A stretch of 64,000 nucleotides of DNA from Anaerohabitans sp964387285 (GTDB lineage Bacteria; Zhuqueibacterota; Zhuqueibacteria; Residuimicrobiales; Residuimicrobiaceae): contig CAYLWO010000002.1 of assembly GCA_964387285.1 (NCBI GenBank), positions 184,363 through 248,362 on the forward strand. The letters are read 5' to 3'. The notes below the pieces were generated by a model. That model did not search any database. It had not been told where the DNA came from and saw only the letters and a list, made by a program, of their open reading frames with translations. Shown in pieces: positions 33,483 through 42,449 of this stretch (position 1 is its first letter; each line of letters opens with the position of its first letter). A program made the position numbers and the translations under genes.

Positions 33483-35465
33483 TTATTTTCCCTCGCTCTG
33501 AAAAATTTCCCCGCTCAAATATTTACCCCACACCGTTTCAAACCAGGATTTCTCATCAGGCAAGGGCCGGCGTGGTTGCCACTGCGAATGAAAACGACCG
33601 TCCGGGCCCAATTGCGTTTCCAGCACCCATTGCCGCAGGTCAACAACCTCCAGACGATAACACCAGGTGGAGCCCAAAGATTCCAGCACCGGCTCGCCTT
33701 GCGCATCCATAACCATATACGAACCCCGGCTGCCGCCGCCCCGTTCCAGATAAGCGCGAATGGCTGCCAAATAGGCGGCATGCGCCAAAACAAGATGACG
33801 GTTTTGCATGGCAAAAGGAATGTCCTGCCGCTTGGCAACTCGTTGCTCGCTCGCCCGTTGACATTGATCATAGGCCTGCGTCAGAGCACTGTCGATTTGT
33901 TTGGGATCACGAATGTGCGCGCCAAATTGCGTCATGCGGGATTGGAATTCAATGCGAAAGGCAAGAGAGGTGTCGATTTTCCCCACAAGCTTTTGCATAA
34001 ACGCGAACAGTTCCCGGCCTTTTTCACTCGCAACGGTATTAAAATCAATTTTCGTCTGTTGTACCGGGCTGTGTGCAATTTTTTGTGCGGCGCGCAGCGA
34101 ACCCACCTGACCGGAATTCAACGCAGAACCACCCGGACGATATACGCCATGGCTGCCGTTAACTTCGCCTATGGCATAGAGTCCGCGAATGCTGGACTGC
34201 CACCACAGGTCGCCGGCCAAACCGCCGTTGTTATGCTGGCTGCAGACGGCAACCTCCAGCGGTTCTATTGCCAGGTCAATGCCGTTTTTGCGATAGAGTT
34301 CAATGGCCAACGGATTCATTTTTTGCAAGCGTTCAAAGGGCGTGCCGAACAGAGCTTGCGAATTTTTTAAATAGGTATACGCTTCCGGTTCCAGGCTGTC
34401 AAAAGAAAAACCGCCGATGCGTTGATCGCCGGCCGGATTCGCGCGAAAATCCATATACACGCGCCGGTTTTTGACAACGGTTTCTATATACACCAAAACA
34501 TCCACAAGAGAGGAGCCATAGTTGGGAATCTTACGCGGATCGAATGGCCATTGATATCCTTTTAAAAACACATCGGTGGCCAATTTCCCCATGTCGGGAA
34601 AATAGGGATTGAGAAATTCCTGTTCGTCGCTGCCGTCACCTGCGGTGCTGATATAGCGCGGGATCACCTGCTGATACGTGCCGGAGACATTCCAACGAAA
34701 TTTTATCGAAGCCAGGCCGTACTGGGATTCCGTCAAATTGGCTGCAATGGCGCCGCATTCCAGCGCCAGGCCAATGGCGCCGGTGTGACATTCCGGATAG
34801 ACCGATGTTTTATACAATCCGCCCGGTCCGCCCACGCCGAACACCACGTTCTGCGCCTGAAAGAAGCACATGCCAAAAGTCTCTTCGTGCAATTTAGTTT
34901 TGTCCAACGCAACCAGGCCCACAGCGCGTCCGTCCCGTACTAGCAGTGCGATGACGTCATGTTCATCGAATATGGGAATGTTCTTCGCTTTCACTTCTGT
35001 CAGCAAACACTGCACCATTTGATGAGAGGTCCAGGGTCCGGCAGAAGTGGCCCGTTGGCGCGGATCATGATCGGTTTTATAACCAACATAGCCGCCCAGG
35101 CGATCATGAGGAAATTTCACACCAATGTGCGCCAGGTGAAAAAATTCCTGACTGGACATGGTGGCCTCGATGAGCGCCAGGTCGCCGTGCATGGCGCCGC
35201 CGTCAAACAACGACTTGGCCATTTCATAAGGAGAATCCGGCTCTTTGCCGGACAAAGAGAGTTTATAATAGGTCTGTTTGTCCGAGCCGGTGTTGTTCGA
35301 GGTGCCGCCGCCGATTTTTTCAGTGAGGATAACGATATCCTTATGGCCGTAATCATAAAGATGATCCGCGCAATTGAGCGAGGCAGCGCCAGTGCCGACG
35401 ATGATGGTGTCGACTTTGTAAAGCGGAAAATGTTTTGCATCAACAACTAATTCTTCTTGAATCAT
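33483..35465 (-). CDS. FAD-dependent dehydrogenase, fumarate reductase/succinate dehydrogenase flavoprotein family
   Basis: 660 aa from the ATG at 35465, preceded by GGGAG; a longer frame overlaps the SDR gene and is not used. The N-terminal FAD site is VDTIIVGTGAASLNCADHL, followed by GGGTSNNTGSDKQTYYK. A central SQHNNGGL and GLYAIGEVNGSHGVYRPGGS give the capping-domain and second FAD contacts seen in FrdA/SdhA/NadB relatives. No haem or iron-sulfur partner gene is adjacent, so it is not a respiratory complex subunit. It lies 14 nt after a short-chain dehydrogenase, suggesting sequential oxidoreduction of the same metabolite. The substrate is unknown. Confidence 0.8.
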   Translation of the reverse strand: MIQEELVVDAKHFPLYKVDTIIVGTGAASLNCADHLYDYGHKDIVILTEKIGGGTSNNTGSDKQTYYKLSLSGKEPDSPYEMAKSLFDGGAMHGDLALIEATMSSQEFFHLAHIGVKFPHDRLGGYVGYKTDHDPRQRATSAGPWTSHQMVQCLLTEVKAKNIPIFDEHDVIALLVRDGRAVGLVALDKTKLHEETFGMCFFQAQNVVFGVGGPGGLYKTSVYPECHTGAIGLALECGAIAANLTESQYGLASIKFRWNVSGTYQQVIPRYISTAGDGSDEQEFLNPYFPDMGKLATDVFLKGYQWPFDPRKIPNYGSSLVDVLVYIETVVKNRRVYMDFRANPAGDQRIGGFSFDSLEPEAYTYLKNSQALFGTPFERLQKMNPLAIELYRKNGIDLAIEPLEVAVCSQHNNGGLAGDLWWQSSIRGLYAIGEVNGSHGVYRPGGSALNSGQVGSLRAAQKIAHSPVQQTKIDFNTVASEKGRELFAFMQKLVGKIDTSLAFRIEFQSRMTQFGAHIRDPKQIDSALTQAYDQCQRASEQRVAKRQDIPFAMQNRHLVLAHAAYLAAIRAYLERGGGSRGSYMVMDAQGEPVLESLGSTWCYRLEVVDLRQWVLETQLGPDGRFHSQWQPRRPLPDEKSWFETVWGKYLSGEIFQSEGK

Positions 35466-35479
35466 GGCTTGCTCCCAGC

Positions 35480-36247
35480 TTATAAACGATGCAGATGAAA
35501 GCCGCCGTCGACGTTTATTACTTCGCCGGTGCTGTAGCCGAGATACCCTTTGGCAATGGCGAGTACGGCCTTGCCGATGTCCTGCGGCAAGCCCCACCGT
35601 TTAATGGGCAACAAGCCATTGTTGATCAGAGTATCATACTTTTCTTTTACCACGCTGGTCATGTCTGTGGCAATGATGCCGGGACGGATTTCATACACGC
35701 CGATATTGTATTCTGCCAGACGGTCGGCATACAGTTTGGTCATCATGCTGACGCCGGCTTTGGATAAACAGTATTCACCGCGCGAAGGCGACGAGGTGTA
35801 AGCCGAATTGGAAGAGATGTTGACGATGCGATAGTCCCTGTCCGGATATTGTTTTTTCTGTTCGATCATCCAGTTGGCCACCAATTGGGTTAAAAAATAG
35901 GGCCCTTTGAGATTGATGGTCATGACGCGATCCCAGCTTTCTTCTGTCGCTTGTAAAAGATCCATGCGCACCTTGGGCGCCACACCGGCGTTGTTGACCA
36001 GTAAATCGAGACGACCGAAACGCTCTTTGATTTTTTGCAGCAATTTTTTTCGTTCATCGGCAGAGGAAATGTCCGCCTGAACATAAAGGGCTTCAGCCCC
36101 CAGGTTGGTTAAATGAAGAATTGTTTTATCCGCTTCGGGTGGAATATCGTCGACGACAATATTTAAGCCGTTTTGTGCCAATTGTTCGGCAATGCCCAGA
36201 CCGATGCCGCGGGCGCTGCCGGTTACCAATGCTACAGGTTTGTTCAT
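35480..36247 (-). CDS. Short-chain dehydrogenase/reductase (FabG-like)
   Basis: 255 aa. Classical SDR: NAD(P) motif TGSARGIGLGIAEQL, NNAGVAP, catalytic ISSNS serine with YCLSK (Tyr-x-x-x-Lys), RPGIIATDM and the C-terminal NVDGGFHLHRL. Aspartate-type residues after strand 2 (VVDDIPPEA) favour NAD over NADP. In an operon with the flavoprotein. The annotation 3-oxoacyl-ACP reductase would be over-precise, since sugar and polyol dehydrogenases share these motifs. Confidence 0.88.
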   Translation of the reverse strand: MNKPVALVTGSARGIGLGIAEQLAQNGLNIVVDDIPPEADKTILHLTNLGAEALYVQADISSADERKKLLQKIKERFGRLDLLVNNAGVAPKVRMDLLQATEESWDRVMTINLKGPYFLTQLVANWMIEQKKQYPDRDYRIVNISSNSAYTSSPSRGEYCLSKAGVSMMTKLYADRLAEYNIGVYEIRPGIIATDMTSVVKEKYDTLINNGLLPIKRWGLPQDIGKAVLAIAKGYLGYSTGEVINVDGGFHLHRL

Positions 36248-36283
36248 GTTGCGTACCTCACATTTTGTCTGTTGATAAATTTA

Positions 36284-36312
36284 AATATAGCGTTTGAAGA
36301 AATCGTATTCAA
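36284..36312 (-). promoter_or_regulatory. Promoter of the SDR-flavoprotein operon
   Basis: On the minus strand TTGAAT (36312-36307), 17-nt spacer, TATATT (36289-36284). Divergent from the promoter of the kinase operon. Confidence 0.6.
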
Positions 36313-36325
36313 GTCTTTTTATCGG

Positions 36326-36353
36326 TTGATTTTAGGCAAAAATTTACTATCTT
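36326..36353 (+). promoter_or_regulatory. Promoter of the kinase-galU operon
   Basis: TTGATT (36326-36331), 16-nt spacer, TATCTT (36348-36353), about 60 nt before the kinase ATG. Confidence 0.45.
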
Positions 36354-36421
36354 TAACTGCTGTATGCAGGTGGGGGCAAAAAGACCTGGCGCCAAAAACC
36401 TCTGTTAGAAAAGAGCATAAA

Positions 36422-37983
36422 ATGATACAGACTCAGTGGCCGGAAGATTTACAGGCTTTTGTCGGTCAACTAAAAATTAAATTAGGTGGCGTGTTCTCCC
36501 CCAAACGGGAAATTTTCATTGCCCGGGCGCCGGCGCGGCTGGATGTCATGGCTGGTTTATCCGATTATGCCGGCGCGGTCATTTTATCTGCGCCGCTGCG
36601 CGAGGCCGCTTTGGTAGCGGTGCAGAAGCGTCTGGATCGCAGGTTTGTCATTCGCAACCTCAATATGAATAAAGAACGGGTAATGAATTTTGAATACCGT
36701 CTCGACGAACTTTACGAGGGCGGACGGGTTAAACCATATGCCGTGCTGCAACAGCAGTTTAACCAGGATGCGAAAAATCGCTGGCTGGCGCACCTGATCG
36801 GCGCAGTTCCGGTCTTGCTGCACGAGGGTTTTGTTCAACAATGGAGCACGGGCGCCAATATTGCCGTCAGCAGCTCGATTCCGTCCAATTCAGCAGTAGC
36901 TTCCTCCGCAGCGTTGCAGGTGGCCGGTATGTTGGCATTGAAAAGTGCGTTCGGCTTGGAAATGGATGGTTTTCAGGTTGCGCTTTTTTGTCAAATGGTG
37001 GAGAACCATATCGTCGGCAAGCCGACCGGCATTACCAGTCATCTGGCGACGACATTAGGACAAAAAAACAACACCATGGTGTTGCGTTGCCAGCCGCACG
37101 AGTTGTTAAAGATGTTGTCGTTGCCGCGAGGTTTACAGTGGATCGGCATTCATTGCGGCATGGCGCAAAATCAGAAGGACAGCCGGTATCGCGATTTGCG
37201 CATCGCTTCGTTTATGGGTCGCAAGATTATTCAGTGCCATACACAGCCGAATGAAGAAACGACGGATTTGAATTATCTGTGCAACGTAGATCCGGGCGAG
37301 TGGGAAAAGCGATATCGCAAGGCAGTGCTGGCGAAAATCACCGGCGAAGAATTTATTAAACGGTATCAGACCCACGATGACCCGGCCACTGTTATCAGTC
37401 CGGAAAGACGATACCAACCGCGCTCCGCCACTGAACACCATTTGTCGGAAAACCGGCGCAGTGAAAAAATGCTGGAATTACTGGACANNNNNNNNNNNNN
37501 NNNNNNNNNNNNNNNNNNNNNNNNNNNNNNNNNNNNNNNNNNNNNNNNNNNNNNNNNNNNNNNNNNNNNNNNNNNNNNNNNNNNNNNGAACACCATTTGT
37601 CGGAAAACCGGCGCAGTGAAAAAATGCTGGAATTACTGGACAGTGGTCAAAAAGCAAATCACCAGAATATGCTTGATGCCGGACAGCTGATGTACGAATC
37701 GCATCAGAGCTACGGTGAGCTCGCCGGACTGGGATGCAAAGAAACGGATTTGCTGGTGGAAATGATAAAAACGCAGGGACCGGATCGAGGATTGTACGGG
37801 GCCAAGGCCAGCGGTTGGGGCAGCGGCGGTACGGTGGTGGTGTTGGCCGCCCGGGGAAGCGAAGATACGGTGCAGAATGTTGTCAGTCAATATCGCGATC
37901 AATCCGGGTACGAACCGTATCTGTTTGCCGGTTCGTCCTGTGGCGCGTTGGAAATGGGCGTCGTGCGCGTGGCGTTTGAATAA
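36422..37983 (+). CDS. GHMP sugar kinase, L-arabinokinase-like (interrupted by an assembly gap artefact)
   Basis: The gene starts at the ATG at 36422 and ends at 37983. Removing the 100 N and one copy of the 55-bp repeat flanking them (together 37488-37642) leaves 1407 nt, a continuous 468-aa frame. The N-terminal ARAPARLDVMAGLSDYAG is the arabinokinase form of the GHMP substrate motif; the ATP loop is SSIPSNSAVASSAALQVAG; motif 3 is YGAKASGWGSGGTVVVL. IASFMGRKII and GEEFIKRYQTHDDPATVI also resemble the kinase half of plant L-arabinokinase. It should phosphorylate a sugar (L-arabinose or galactose) at C1. galU-like begins at the next base. Confidence 0.82.
37488..37587. other. Assembly gap (100 N)
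   Basis: Exactly 100 N, flanked by identical 55-bp sequences (37433-37487 and 37588-37642). The contigs overlap, so the gap is not real missing sequence. Confidence 0.97.
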
Positions 37984-38910
37984 ATGAACAGACGGATTCG
38001 CAAAGTGGTTATCACCGCAGCAGGCCGGGGCACGCGACACTATCCGGCAACGAATGCGGTGCAAAAGGAGATGTTTCCTTTGGTGGACCGCAACGGCGTG
38101 ACCAAGCCGACCATTCAATTGGTGGTTGAAGAAGCGCTGGCCTGCGGCATTGAGGAAATGTGCATCATCACGCAACCCGGAGGAGAAACTGCGTTTCGCG
38201 CCCATTTTCAGGGTCTACCGGAGCAGAGCAGTTTATTGGAAAAACCGGCTGCGGCGGCAGTCTCCTGCGCATTGGCAGAGATGGGTGCGCGGATTACCTA
38301 CGTTGCCCAACCGAGCAGCGAAGGATTTGGCCATGCCGTCTTTTGCAGTCGAGAATGGGTGGCGGGAGAACCTTTCTTGCTGCTTTTGGGTGATCATGTT
38401 TATTTATCAGCGCAACCCGGCGCCTGCGGACGACAAATGCTGGACAGCTATGAACGGTTCGGGCAAGCGGTCTTTGGCGTGCAACAGACAAAAGCCGAGC
38501 GCTTGCCGTTGTTCGGTGCGGTGCAAGGCGGCGCGTTGCTCGAAAAAAATCCGGCCATTTGGCAGGTAACTTCGGTATATGAAAAACCGGATCCAGAGTA
38601 TGCCAGGCGACATTTACAAACAGACACACTAGGCCCGGACCGGTTTCTCACTTTTTTCGGCATGTATATATTTCCGCCGGAAATATTTACTGTTCTGCAG
38701 GAGCATATTGAGCAAAATCTGCGTGAACGGGGAGAGATTCAACTGACCGGCGCACAGGCAGAACTGACCCGGCGTCATGGCGCGGTTGCCGTGCAAGTGG
38801 ACGGACTGCGGCTGGATATGGGAACGCCATTGGGCTATTTGGAAACGCAGCTGCTGCTGGCCAAACACGGCGTCCTGGCTGATGATTTTTTAAAACTGTT
38901 TGTTTCATAA
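37984..38910 (+). CDS. UTP-sugar-1-phosphate uridylyltransferase, GalU family
   Basis: 308 aa, ATG immediately after the kinase stop. The nucleotide-binding signature TAAGRGTRHYPATNAVQKEM resembles GalU AAGLGTRxLPxTKAxPKEM with altered residues (H for F/L, Q for P). VTKPTIQLVVEEA, EGFGHAVFCSREW and LLLGDHVY fit the sugar-nucleotide fold, ending with the usual GTPLGYLETQ helix region. It should form UDP-sugar from the 1-phosphate made by the kinase encoded just upstream. The altered signature leaves glucose, galactose or arabinose all possible. Confidence 0.84.
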   Translation: MNRRIRKVVITAAGRGTRHYPATNAVQKEMFPLVDRNGVTKPTIQLVVEEALACGIEEMCIITQPGGETAFRAHFQGLPEQSSLLEKPAAAAVSCALAEMGARITYVAQPSSEGFGHAVFCSREWVAGEPFLLLLGDHVYLSAQPGACGRQMLDSYERFGQAVFGVQQTKAERLPLFGAVQGGALLEKNPAIWQVTSVYEKPDPEYARRHLQTDTLGPDRFLTFFGMYIFPPEIFTVLQEHIEQNLRERGEIQLTGAQAELTRRHGAVAVQVDGLRLDMGTPLGYLETQLLLAKHGVLADDFLKLFVS

Positions 38911-38929
38911 CCGAGATGCAAATCAACAA

Positions 38930-40756
38930 ATGAGAATCAAAATTCGCTACATAGATGGCCGACGGCTGAAGAGATCGATCATTGCTTCTGCCCACCGCAT
39001 TATGGAAATGCAGGAAGAGTTGAACAGGATCAACGTCTTTCCGGTCGCAGATGGCGATACCGGCGTCAACATGGCTGCAACGATGGAATCCATTGTTGCG
39101 GGCGCAACGCATTGTCCGGAGACCAGCTTATCCGGCGTTTGTCGCTGTATCGCCGACAGTGCTTTAGAAGGCGCCCGGGGCAATTCCGGCGCCATTTTGG
39201 CGCAATTTTTTCAAGGACTATCCGAAGCCTGTGCCGACCAGGCGCGGCTTTCCGTTGAGGCCTTTGCCGCGGCCATCAAAGTCGCGGTCGAACGGGCACG
39301 CGCTGCGTTGGCCCACCCTCGCGAAGGGACCATTCTGACGGTCATGCAGGATTGGGCGGAGCATGTGGCCAGTCGAGCCGAGGAGGAAACGGATTATGTC
39401 GCCCTGTTGCGAGATGCGTTGCAACGGGCAAAAATCTCTTTGGCGGAAACGCCGCAAAAATTAAAGGTTTTAAAAAAAGCAGGCGTGGTGGATGCCGGCG
39501 CCCAGGGATTTGTCCATCTTTTAGAAGGATTGAGCGACTTTATCGATTCCGGAAAAGTGGCTGCATTAAAAGCCCGCGTCCACATTGCCGAACGCATTAA
39601 GAATTTTCATTTCCTTAAAGTTAAAGAGGAGGTCATCCGCTTTCGCTATTGTACCGAATGCCTGTTGGAAGGCGAGGATTTACAACGCGAGGCTGTGCAA
39701 CAAAAGCTGGAAGACCTGGGCGATTCTCTCATTATCGTCGGCAGTAACCATAAAATCCGCATCCATATTCATACCAATGAACCGCAGACCGTTTTTAACC
39801 GAGCCGGCCGTTTTGGCGCGGTGTTGCAGACAAAAATTGAAGACATGCAGGAGCAGAATAAAGCGGCCTTGCATGCCGGGCCTGTTGATGGCATTGCTTT
39901 GGTAACGGACTCTACCTGCGATCTGCCTGCGGAGGTTTTGGAGCAGTACCAGGTCCGTGTCGTGCCGGTGCAGGTGCTGGTTGACGATAAAACCCTGCTG
40001 GATCGAGTCGAGATCACATCGCAAGAGATCTACAGTATGGTCAAGGCGAACACGCACCGCATCAGCACTTCGCAGCCGTCGGCTGCGGCCTATATTAAAG
40101 TCTACGAGTCTCTGGTTGGAAAATTCAAATCCGTTATCTCGATACATCTGTCAGGCGCATTGAGTGGAACTTTGCAGGCGGCGCAAACCGCAGCCAGGTC
40201 CTTTTCAGAACGCCTGACCATTGAGGTGATCGATTCGCGAAGCACTTCTGTTGGACTGGGCTTATTGGTGGCTGAGGCCGGCCGATTGATTAAACAGGGC
40301 TGCAGGCACGAAGAGATCGCGCGCTCGGTTCGCCTGGCTGTGGAACGCTCACGCGTTTTTGTCTGCATTCCGACACTTAAATATCTCATGCGCAGCGGAC
40401 GATTAACTTTATCGCGAGGTCTACTGGCTACGCTGTTGAATGTCAAGCCGATCATTACGTTGAACCCGGACGGGAAAATCGGCCAGGCGGCCAAAGTGAT
40501 CGGTCTCAAACGATTGTTTGAAAAAACCGTGGAACTGTCGTGCCAATTTGCCGATCAGGTGGCCAACCCCAGATTTCAAATCGCCCATGCCATGGATATG
40601 GAACGGGCGCAATGGGTTCGTCGTCAGGTGCAGATTAAATTTCCGGAAATGTCCATTCCCATAGTCGACGCTTCCCCCGCCATAGGTCTGCATGCCGGTA
40701 TCGGCAGTGTGGCGATAGCAATTTTGGGTGATCCGTTGACTCAAGCAAAGGAATAA
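38930..40756 (+). CDS. FakA-FakB fusion: DhaL (Dak2) kinase domain plus DegV fatty-acid-binding domain
   Basis: 608 aa from the ATG at 38930. Residues ~8-195 are a DhaL/FakA domain with INVFPVADGDTGVNMAATM and the catalytic-site GARGNSGAILAQF, and KAGVVDAGAQGF. Residues ~210-300 correspond to the FakA C-terminal domain (FRYCTECLLEG, VGSNHKIRIHIHTNEP). Residues ~320-605 are a DegV fold (IALVTDSTCDLPAEV, TSQPSAAAY, IHLSGALSGTLQAA, DSRSTSVGLGLL, MRSGRLTLSRGL). In Firmicutes these are separate: FakB presents a fatty acid that FakA phosphorylates. The fusion implies a fixed 1:1 complex making acyl-phosphate, the substrate of PlsY encoded 28 nt downstream. Confidence 0.88.
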   Translation: MRIKIRYIDGRRLKRSIIASAHRIMEMQEELNRINVFPVADGDTGVNMAATMESIVAGATHCPETSLSGVCRCIADSALEGARGNSGAILAQFFQGLSEACADQARLSVEAFAAAIKVAVERARAALAHPREGTILTVMQDWAEHVASRAEEETDYVALLRDALQRAKISLAETPQKLKVLKKAGVVDAGAQGFVHLLEGLSDFIDSGKVAALKARVHIAERIKNFHFLKVKEEVIRFRYCTECLLEGEDLQREAVQQKLEDLGDSLIIVGSNHKIRIHIHTNEPQTVFNRAGRFGAVLQTKIEDMQEQNKAALHAGPVDGIALVTDSTCDLPAEVLEQYQVRVVPVQVLVDDKTLLDRVEITSQEIYSMVKANTHRISTSQPSAAAYIKVYESLVGKFKSVISIHLSGALSGTLQAAQTAARSFSERLTIEVIDSRSTSVGLGLLVAEAGRLIKQGCRHEEIARSVRLAVERSRVFVCIPTLKYLMRSGRLTLSRGLLATLLNVKPIITLNPDGKIGQAAKVIGLKRLFEKTVELSCQFADQVANPRFQIAHAMDMERAQWVRRQVQIKFPEMSIPIVDASPAIGLHAGIGSVAIAILGDPLTQAKE

Positions 40757-40784
40757 ACGGCGCGTATCATTAAAGGAGTGGTTT

Positions 40785-41435
40785 ATGCTAAGCGTTGTGT
40801 TGGTTTTCATTCTGTCCTATTTGTTGGGCGCCCTGCCCACGGCCATTATTGTCGGCAAATTGTCGCGCGGCATCGATATTCGTCAACATGGCAGCGGCAA
40901 TGCCGGCGGCACCAATGTATTTCGCGTGCTGGGGTGGAAGCCGGGTCTATTCGTCATGTTGGTAGATGCGTTTAAAGGATTTGTCGCTGCCTATTGGCTT
41001 CCGCGATTAGCCTTTTCCGCTGCCCCTGTACCTCCGGACATGCTGCAGTTGCTTTGCGGCATTGCCGCCATTATCGGCCATATCTGGACTGTGTTTGCCG
41101 GCTTTCGCGGCGGCAAAGGCGTCGGCACGGCCGCCGGCGTACTCCTGGCGCTTTATCCTCTGGTGGTGCCCATTTGTTTGGCCATATTTTGCCTGGTGCT
41201 GGCGCTCACGCGCATTGTCTCCATCAGTTCCATGCTCGCGGCCATATCGTTTCCGATTGTGCTGAGTTTGTTTCGCTATGTCTGGCATAAACCGGTGCCC
41301 GATGCATTTTATTATTTCAGCTTTTTTGCCGCGGCACTGATCATTTTTACCCATCGCAGCAATATCAAACGGTTGCTGAACGGCACGGAAAACAAGTTCG
41401 GCAAGAAAAAAGAGCAAGCCGAAACCCGGGTGTGA
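40785..41435 (+). CDS. plsY: Acyl-phosphate:glycerol-3-phosphate acyltransferase PlsY
   Basis: 216 aa with AAAGGAG upstream. Five membrane helices and the three PlsY motifs: SYLLGALPTAIIVGK, GSGNAGGTNVFRVLG and GHIWTVFAGFRGGKGVGT. It acylates glycerol-3-phosphate with acyl-phosphate, the first step of phospholipid synthesis. Position after the FakAB fusion suggests direct use of salvaged fatty acids. The hydrophilic C-terminal tail (ENKFGKKKEQ) is a small extension. Confidence 0.95.
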   Translation: MLSVVLVFILSYLLGALPTAIIVGKLSRGIDIRQHGSGNAGGTNVFRVLGWKPGLFVMLVDAFKGFVAAYWLPRLAFSAAPVPPDMLQLLCGIAAIIGHIWTVFAGFRGGKGVGTAAGVLLALYPLVVPICLAIFCLVLALTRIVSISSMLAAISFPIVLSLFRYVWHKPVPDAFYYFSFFAAALIIFTHRSNIKRLLNGTENKFGKKKEQAETRV

Positions 41436-41510
41436 GCGGAAAGAAAAGCATCCTTTTTTTTAAAGCAGCCGTTGTGAATGAATGATGTTAAATAAGCAAA
41501 GCATAGTGCT

Positions 41511-42449
41511 GTGAGCGACCAAATCCGTCTTTTATTTTTAGGCACCGGCGCTGCCATTCCTTCGTTACGTCGCCGGTTGCCGGCGCTGGCGTTGATTTTG
41601 GACGGCCGCATTACGCTGTGCGACTGCAGCGAAGCCACGCAGATGCGGCTGCAAAAAGCCGGTCTTTCAGCAAACCGGGTGCGGAATATTTTTATCAGCC
41701 ATATGCATGGCGATCATATTTTCGGTTTGCCCGGTTTGATCACATCCCAGCATTTATTCAAACGCACCGAGCCGCTGCATATTTTCGGACCGCCTGAATT
41801 AGAATTGTTCCTGGCTTGCGTGCAAAAAGTAACGCAGCATCATCTCTCTTATTCCGTTGTTTTTGAAACCTGGGATATGGGCGCCGCCTGGACAAAAAAC
41901 CTGGATGATTATTCCGTGGAGGCGCTGCCGCTGGACCATGGAGTGAAATGCTGTGGATTCCGGTTTGTTGAACACGATCGTCCCGGCAAATTCGACGCCC
42001 ATCGAGCCGAGGCATTAGGAATTCCCAGTTCCGACTTGCGTACGGCGCTTTTGCAGGGCAGAACGGTGCGAATCGATGGCAAAACCGTAACTCCCGATCA
42101 GGTTGTCGGCCCTGAACGCAAGGGCCGCATCGTGGCCTATTGTACGGATACCCGTCCCAGCGCCAACAGCGTTGCCCTGGCCAAAGACGCTGATGTATTG
42201 GTGCACGAAAGCACGTTTCATCCTGATGAAAGCGACCTGGCTCGTGAAACCGGTCATAGCACCAGCACAGATGCTGCTGAGGTTGCCAGGGCGGCCCGGG
42301 TTGGTCAGCTCTATTTGTATCACATCAGCGGCAGACAAAATGAGGCGGAGGAGATAGAAATGACTCGCCGGGCGTCAGCGGTGTTTCCGCAAACAGAAAT
42401 GCCGGATGATTATGATGTTTTTCCTGTACTGCGGCGAGATGAAAAATGA
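41511..42449 (+). CDS. rnz: Ribonuclease Z
   Basis: 312 aa, GTG start. Metallo-beta-lactamase fold with LLFLGTGAAIPSLRR, the zinc motif SHMHGDHIFGLPGL, LDHGVKCCGFR, YCTDTRPS and the C-terminal GHSTSTDAAEVA plus LYHISGR. It cuts the 3' trailer of tRNA precursors lacking CCA; two of the four tRNAs in the window (Ser-GCU, Gln) lack an encoded CCA and would need it. It overlaps the next gene by four bases. Confidence 0.93.
   Translation: MSDQIRLLFLGTGAAIPSLRRRLPALALILDGRITLCDCSEATQMRLQKAGLSANRVRNIFISHMHGDHIFGLPGLITSQHLFKRTEPLHIFGPPELELFLACVQKVTQHHLSYSVVFETWDMGAAWTKNLDDYSVEALPLDHGVKCCGFRFVEHDRPGKFDAHRAEALGIPSSDLRTALLQGRTVRIDGKTVTPDQVVGPERKGRIVAYCTDTRPSANSVALAKDADVLVHESTFHPDESDLARETGHSTSTDAAEVARAARVGQLYLYHISGRQNEAEEIEMTRRASAVFPQTEMPDDYDVFPVLRRDEK

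Noticed and set aside
33483..35465. Succinate dehydrogenase/fumarate reductase catalytic subunit
   Set aside because: No iron-sulfur or cytochrome subunit gene is adjacent and the partner is an SDR, so only the flavoprotein family is assigned.
37377..37619. ORFs reading through the N run as if translated
   Set aside because: They exist only because N codons are not stops; the true frame is restored by collapsing the 55-bp overlap.
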